Origin: Chrysemys picta bellii
Taxonomy: Eukaryota > Chordata > Testudines > Emydidae
Length of the DNA stretch: 64,000 nucleotides
Direction of reading: 5' to 3'
Assembly (NCBI RefSeq): GCF_011386835.1
Contig: NC_088795.1
Coordinates: forward strand, 105,832,434-105,896,433
Positions 58,726 to 64,000 of the stretch are shown piece after piece. How positions within the stretch are numbered: position 1 is the stretch's first letter; the number at the start of each line of letters is the position of its first letter. The notes under the pieces are model-generated. The model was not told where the DNA came from, searched no databases, and was given only the letters and a program-made list of their open reading frames with translations. Both the position numbers and the translations under genes were made by a program.

Positions 58726-59539
58726 AGAACAGCTTCTCATGCCCATATTTGGGAGCCACTTTGCATCAGAAGATATCGGGGGAAGTGTTGAATGTCAATT
58801 CTGATATTATAAAAGATGCCATTACCATTAGGCACTAATGTCTGCATTCTTCATAAAAACAAAAGACTATACAACTGGTAATCAAGTCAGATTTGTTAAT
58901 GCTGCATGCTCTGATAATGTGGACATATTATACACTTGAGTAGGGTAGGAAGAGGTCAATGGCCTGGTCTGGAGATAGGCACTAAAGGGACTCACTTGTC
59001 AAAACCTACTGCTAGTATCAAGCCAGGTGGGAAGGCCATCCAGATGGATTTAATAAAAGGGAGGGAGCAGACTTTAGAGGGGACTGTCCTGACAAAGGAA
59101 CTGGGGCCTGAGGCAAAGAAAACCTAGTGGCTGAGCTGAACAACCAAGCTTGGGAAGAAGGCTTGGACTAGATTTTATGTTATCTTATTGTTTATTAGTA
59201 AAGCCAGACAACCGAAGCAAGATCAATTTTGACCCTACCATAGGACATGTGGATTGAGTCTTAAATCAGATGGGAAAGTCACATGCTCATAGTACTGTAA
59301 TGGCAGCCAAAGTCAGCTCACTCCAAACTGAAATTGTCTTCAATCACTAACAAATATGTGGTTCAATTCTAGGATTTAATCCCAATGGGGGGGGGGAAAA
59401 GTCTAACCGAAAGTTATGTAGAGGTTGTATAGTGAGTGTTTAAATCACTTCTTATTTTCTATTTCTGTTCTGTTGTGGGGTTTTTTATATGGCTGCTACA
59501 TTTTTATTATGTATGCTGAGGAATGAAGAAGTGGATTCT
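58726..59539. other. Non-coding, nothing recognised with confidence
   Basis: 58930-59250 (ending TTTATTAGTAAAGCCAGACA) has an LTR-like feel, but no termini were found. A G-run lies at 59387-59396. Confidence 0.35.
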
Positions 59540-59718
59540 CCAGCTACTGAAGTCTTCATCTCAAGACTGGATGCATTTCTGGATGATGTTTTAGTCAAAT
59601 GCAAGTTACTAGGCTCAATGCAGGAGTAACTAGGTAATATTATATGACCTGTGTTATACAGAAAGCCAAACTAGATGATCTGAAGTCCCTTCTGGTCTTA
59701 AAAGTCTATTAATCTATG
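59540..59718 (+). mobile_element. CR1 LINE 3' end
   Basis: TCATCTCAAGACTGGATGCA, CTGTGTTATACAGAAAGCC and CTAGATGATCTGAAGTCCCT, ending in AAAGTCTATTAATCTATG. It is the same CR1 subgroup as the 57.1-kb 3' end, in the opposite orientation. Confidence 0.8.
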
Positions 59719-60629
59719 TGAATGATTGTCCATCTTCAGTTGAGAAAGAGGCACCACTCCCTAATTTGCTTCTCCGGTTTTAAATCAGATTAGAGGAATA
59801 ATTATTTATACTTACTAAGTGTTTTGTGATGGTCTTCATTTGATCATTCATTGCTCTTTGTCAGTGTGCAGAGAAAATTTCTCCTCATTAGGAGGCTATA
59901 ACAAGGTTTCACAGATCATCAATCCAGTGTTGAGCAGAAAATTCTATGAAGCTAATGTGGAGCTTTTCCATTAGTTTCACCAGAAGTTAAGATCTCATTT
60001 AATAAAATGTAAGTTTCTAGCTCTTATGGTTGCAAAGAACACCTTCCAAATGTGACTAAATATTAATACAAGGCAGATTCCTTGGGACAGATCCTCAACC
60101 TATATCAACTGACTTTCCTGAGCCAAAGGATTGAAATGATAAATTAAAGTACGACTGATTCTTGACATTGCAGACTGATTCTTGGAACAGTACAGAGGTG
60201 GACAGTCTAACGCCCAAATGCTAGCTCCAGAGTGCAACCTGAGCAACAGGACTGAATGCAGGGCAGTTCTTCTGGGGTTGGAAAAGCAATTTTCTCCCTC
60301 CTTCATATACAATCAATTCACAACAGCAGAGCTGCCCCATGGCTGCTACTCTAGTGTCAGGGAAGGAATACCTTCATCTCTGCTTGTGCCATCCATTACA
60401 CTGGGAAGAAAAGCTGGTGGATGGCTATGCTTTCATATTCCTGCTGTACAGCATCATGAAGGGACTCACTATGGAGATAGGATCTGTGCTTAGTGCATAG
60501 ACGTCCTAAATCCTGTGCAGTGGAACTACACTCATTCTACTCTGAGTGGGTTGAAGAAATAGCAGGATTTGCTATCAGTTGTGAGGGCTGGAAATAAAAG
60601 CTTAGATTCTGGTCAAGGAGTAGATACTG
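59719..60629. other. Non-coding, nothing recognised
   Basis: The 103-codon plus frame at 60182-60493 shows no domain. Confidence 0.4.
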
Positions 60630-60730
60630 AAGGTAATTGCACACCTTTTAACTGTGTTTGTGCAGCACCTAGTACAATAGGTCCCTCAGCAGGATTAGGA
60701 GCCTTTGAGTATTACTGTGTTATGAAGGTT
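60630..60730 (-). mobile_element. Ancient LINE 3' end (L3/CR1-like)
   Basis: AACTGTGTTTGTGCAGCACC then TAGTACAATAGGTCC and AGGAGCCTTTGAGTATTAC match the minus-strand form of the repeat at 32.5 and 50.3 kb. Confidence 0.5.
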
Positions 60731-60747
60731 TGCTACTAATACTACTC

Positions 60748-61080
60748 CAGTAGAACCTCAGAGTTATGAACACCTTGGGGTTGGAGGTTGTTCATAATTC
60801 TGATAGTTTTGTAACCGAACAAAACACTATGGTTGTTCTTTCAAAAGCTTACAACTGAGCATTGAATTCACACAGCTTTGAAACTTTACTATGCAGAAGA
60901 AAAATGCTGCTTTTAACCATCTTAATTTAAATGAAACAAGCACAGGATGTTTCCTTACATTGTCAGTTCTTTTTTTAAACTTTCCCTTATTTTTGTTTTA
61001 GCTGTTTACGTTTAACACTGTACTGTATTTGCTTTTTATTTTTTTTTCTCCTCTCTTCTGCTGGACCCCTTGGTAGTGGT
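60748..61080 (+). mobile_element. Tc1/mariner (Tigger-like) fragment
   Basis: AGTAGAACCTCAGAGTTATG followed by AACACC and GTTGTTCATAATTCTGA looks like a Tigger-type terminus. The T-rich interior down to about 61070 fits the same element. No right terminus is present. The family name is from memory and uncertain. Confidence 0.4.
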
Positions 61081-62319
61081 GTATATGAAATTGTGTATCT
61101 ATGCTTAGGGTTAGAGCTGGGGAAAATATTTTTCAGCAAACAAGAATTTTGTCTCCAAAACTGCATTTTTTTTTTAGGGAACTGAAACTATTCATGAATT
61201 TGGGTTGAATTTGGGGAATAGTTTCTGCCAAAAAATTAAAATTCAGATTTTTTTTTTTATATTTTTGAAATAAACCATTTTGTTTTGTTTGACTTGAATG
61301 TTTTTTTTTGTTTTTTGTTTTTTAATTTTGAAGAGAAAAGCTGAAAGAAAATCAGTTTCAACTAGAATTTTTTTTTAAGTTTCTCTATTCAGTCACTTAA
61401 TCAAAAATTCTTCACTCAGCTCTGTGGGGGACATATGTAGCATTCCTCCAATGTTCATTTACCTTCCCATGTTGTTCATGTGTATATGAAGATTCCTAGG
61501 GAAAAAAAAAAACATTTGTAAATAGAGGTAGAATTGAGTAAAATTTTCACAACAAAATGTTATTTAATCCAAATCGGCTTGGTTTTGAGCTCATGAAATA
61601 TTCATGAAGTGTGAATTCTCTTTGAGGTAGCTGGTGGGAGGACTTTGTACACAAGTGTGGTGTGTCCTGTCCCAGAGCTCCAGGACAGTACTGAGGCAAG
61701 AACAGCACAGCTAACATCAGATATTGTTTCCTGACACCTCTGGTGTGTCTGTCAGCAGAAGACACTTCTGTATTAACAGCTCAAGAGGGATTGATGGTCA
61801 GCATTAACCATCACAAATAGCTGTGCTTTATCCAAGCTGCCCTCTGTCTACTGCTTAATTGGAGTGGGAGTTTAATGCCGCAGGTGCAGTCATGACTGAC
61901 AGGCAGCTTTGCCTGTTCAAAGGGAACACAAAGAGCCTCACCTGATCCCTCTAGGGTGCTTCATGAATGACAGTAATAATGGGAAATAATCAAGGAGAAG
62001 AAGTAAGACAAAGGCCATTTTAGAGAGTTGATCTTCCTCTCCTCACCTCTTTGAGGGTTCTGAGAAATTCTAAACTAAAGAACATAATATCCTTCAGGAA
62101 TGTCAATGGTGAGATAACTACGACCACAATCTGTACAACTGTCTTAAACCCTGCTAACAAGCCCCTGCAGAACTAAACTCCCCAGTGTGTCTGAAACATA
62201 CAAAAACACACTCTATAGTCCAATCTGTGTTAAGGACCAGACAAAAGGGCATTTCTTCTCTCAAAAGTCTGTCAATATATCTCGGGTTTGGAAAAAAAAA
62301 TGTTAAAACTAAAGATATA
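61081..62319. other. Non-coding, A/T-run rich
   Basis: Repeated T- and A-runs between 61130 and 61380. Nothing else recognised. Confidence 0.4.
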
Positions 62320-62356
62320 TTGTTTATTACAACTCTTTAGGAGTTGTAATAAACAA
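62320..62356. repeat. Perfect 16-bp-arm hairpin
   Basis: TTGTTTATTACAACTC (62320-62335), loop TTTAG, then the exact complement GAGTTGTAATAAACAA (62341-62356). Confidence 0.9.
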
Positions 62357-62387
62357 CAAGATAATGTCATTTATTTTAAACCACATA

Positions 62388-62567
62388 GGGTATGTCTGCA
62401 CAGAGGCTGGGAAGTAGACATACATACAAACACTAGCTCTGCTCGAGCTGGCACACTAAAAATAGCAATCTGCTAGAGTGGCACAGGTGGCAGCTTGGGC
62501 TAACCACCTGAGTACAATACCACCCAACCCCCTAGGTATGTACTTGGACAGCTAGGTAGACATACCC
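62388..62567. mobile_element. MITE with GGGTATGTCT..AGACATACCC ends (copy 2)
   Basis: A 180-bp element with imperfect terminal inverted repeats GGGTATGTCTGCACAG and CTAGGTAGACATACCC. The interior (GTGGCACAGGTGGCAGCTTG, then TAACCACCTGAGTACAATAC) matches 28474-28697. TSD unclear. Confidence 0.75.
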
Positions 62568-63019
62568 ACAGTGATGGAAGAATATCCACAAAGTCTTGTG
62601 CTTCCGTTCATTTCTCCTTCCTCTGGGTGACTTCAATATCTTGCCACTGGCCTGGATATTTTTTTTTTCTTTTTCCTCTTAGCTAGGTTGCGGGGGAAAG
62701 ATTCTGTTTTCATGTCCTTGCCTGTGGAGGAAAGGTTTAGCCAGCTGTTAGACCTGTAACTATGGAAGCTACCTTCATCCCCCTCATTCATTATCACTTT
62801 TCCCTGGCCTCACTCCTCTCCTAACATGTTCATAATAGCAACATAGCCAGCTCTGGCATGCAGGTAAGCCACAGCTAGGGATAAGGTCCTCATCTCTCCC
62901 ACCTCTGACAGCAGCCCTTTTGTATACCAATGTGTATATATTGTTATTCATGGGTGTATAAGAATAGATACCAAGTTACTTGATAGGAAGGTTAGTCTTA
63001 TGGCCAGGTATTGGCCACA
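62568..63019. other. Non-coding, nothing recognised
   Basis: No frame or repeat recognised. Confidence 0.4.
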
Positions 63020-63205
63020 GCCTGGAGAGACATAGGTTCAGTTCTTAACTATATCAGACTTCTTATGTGACCTTGGACAAATCATTTACTTTCTGTGGCT
63101 CGGTTTCCTATTTATTAAATAGGAATAATAGAACTTGCCTTCTTCACAGAGGTGTTATGAGAAAAAATATAGTAAAGATTGTGAGGTGCTCGGATAATGC
63201 ATAAA
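63020..63205 (+). mobile_element. MIR-like SINE
   Basis: TGTGACCTTGGACAAATCAT, CTCGGTTTCCTATTTATTAA, AATAGGAATAATAGAACTTG and AGAGGTGTTATGAGAA occur in the order and spacing of the MIR core and 3' half. It is well preserved for such an old repeat. Confidence 0.8.
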
Positions 63206-64000
63206 TAGACTAGGATAGGAATGCACCTCATATAAATAGCCTAGGATAGGAATGGCTTGCAAATGAGATTATAACATGCTATGGCTATGGCAATGACTAT
63301 GCTAATGACTGTGTTAAGCCTCTGAATGGACCGCGTGTAAACTCAATGTTTCTAGAAATCTTAGCAGACTCAGAGTGAGCAAAGTGTTTGTGCAGTAACT
63401 AAAAGAGCTGAACCTTCTCTCCTGACGCCTGCTCTGAGTGCTTAAACATTATAGCTGAGTTTATGTATTTCTTCACAATATCCCTGCCTTGTAAGTTAGT
63501 TTTTATACTTATGTTAATCATGAAAATCATCTAAACAGTTTTCTGCTAATAAAAGCTATTTATCCATCCACTGGAATCTATCTAATGCCATATGTCTACA
63601 TCTATATGGCAAATAAGCTATTAGGTTTAACTATATTCATAGGATATTCTTAGTAAAAATGGTGCTCTCCTTTCACTTTTATAGCTCCTCCCCTACTGTT
63701 AGCGGTTCCACAAGAGGCCTATGAAATAATATCACTAAGGAATAATTGGCACTATATATCTATATATATTTAAAAAATAGAATAAGGATATTATAAAAGG
63801 AACAATCCTAAAATAAAGTTATTCCTGAGTGCACAAAGGCAGCTGCTGTATTGGCACTTGCAATCAATTACTGTACTATAAGGCATTCATTCCTCTAGAA
63901 GACTCTATTATTTTGAAACATAATGCAAAGTCACAGCAGGCGTCATACTGGTGGGCTGTGCATATTGTATCTAAGCCAGACTACAGAGCGTATTAGACAA
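63206..64000. other. Non-coding, nothing recognised
   Basis: AT-rich with short TATATA words near 63755-63770. A short near-duplicate of CTAGGATAGGAATG occurs at about 63210 and 63241. Confidence 0.4.

Noticed and set aside
1..64000. CRISPR-like or phage-like systems
   Set aside because: No regularly spaced direct repeats with unique spacers, no bacterial gene organisation; every repeat type seen is eukaryotic.

Overview
The window looks like turtle (Testudines) nuclear DNA. The evidence is its repeats: CR1 LINE copies with reptile-type 3' ends, tRNA-derived SINEs, many 0.8-1.2 kb solo LTRs, hAT- and Harbinger-like MITEs, and two abundant families whose 3' ends have a Penelope-like retroelement (PLE) signature. 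The species cannot be read from the sequence. I found no convincing host protein-coding exon, no rRNA, no functional tRNA and no CRISPR array, so this is an intergenic or intronic block. Most long reading frames are chance frames or translated repeats.

Layout. 0-14.8 kb is mostly AT-rich non-coding DNA. It holds an inverted PLE pair at the left edge, a solo LTR at 7.2-8.1 kb and a second inverted PLE-like pair at 12.4-12.6 kb. 14.8-24.3 kb is a dense LTR cluster. It contains several solo LTRs with 5-bp target-site duplications (TSDs), one LTR inserted inside another, and an 86-bp tandem repeat inside a further LTR-like unit. 24.3-41 kb carries scattered MITEs (26.2, 28.5, 34.6, 34.8, 39.1 kb), a GC-rich hAT-like fragment (35 kb), a PLE copy with a 14-bp TSD (37.1 kb) and a tRNA-derived SINE (39.3 kb). 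40.9-43.3 kb has an LTR with a 4-bp TSD, a CR1 3' end split by a PLE that still encodes part of its endonuclease, and a hAT-like element. 46.4-49.6 kb has a SINE, a palindrome, a foldback PLE with a clear 13-bp TSD, and a second copy of the 7.2-kb LTR.

53.5-58.7 kb is the only region with substantial real coding sequence, and all of it is mobile. It holds a decayed two-frame gene of a zinc-finger, transposase-like family (53.8-55.4 kb, minus), followed by two CR1 elements, one inserted in the other (55.7-58.7 kb, minus). 59-64 kb has a CR1 3' end, ancient L2/L3/MIR-like pieces, a Tigger-like fragment and a MITE.

The genes here do not form a pathway; the window is a layered record of insertions. 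The most interesting points are hammerhead-ribozyme-like cores in the PLE repeats, the repeated head-to-head (foldback) form of PLE insertions, and the fossil transposase-like gene with three deletions.
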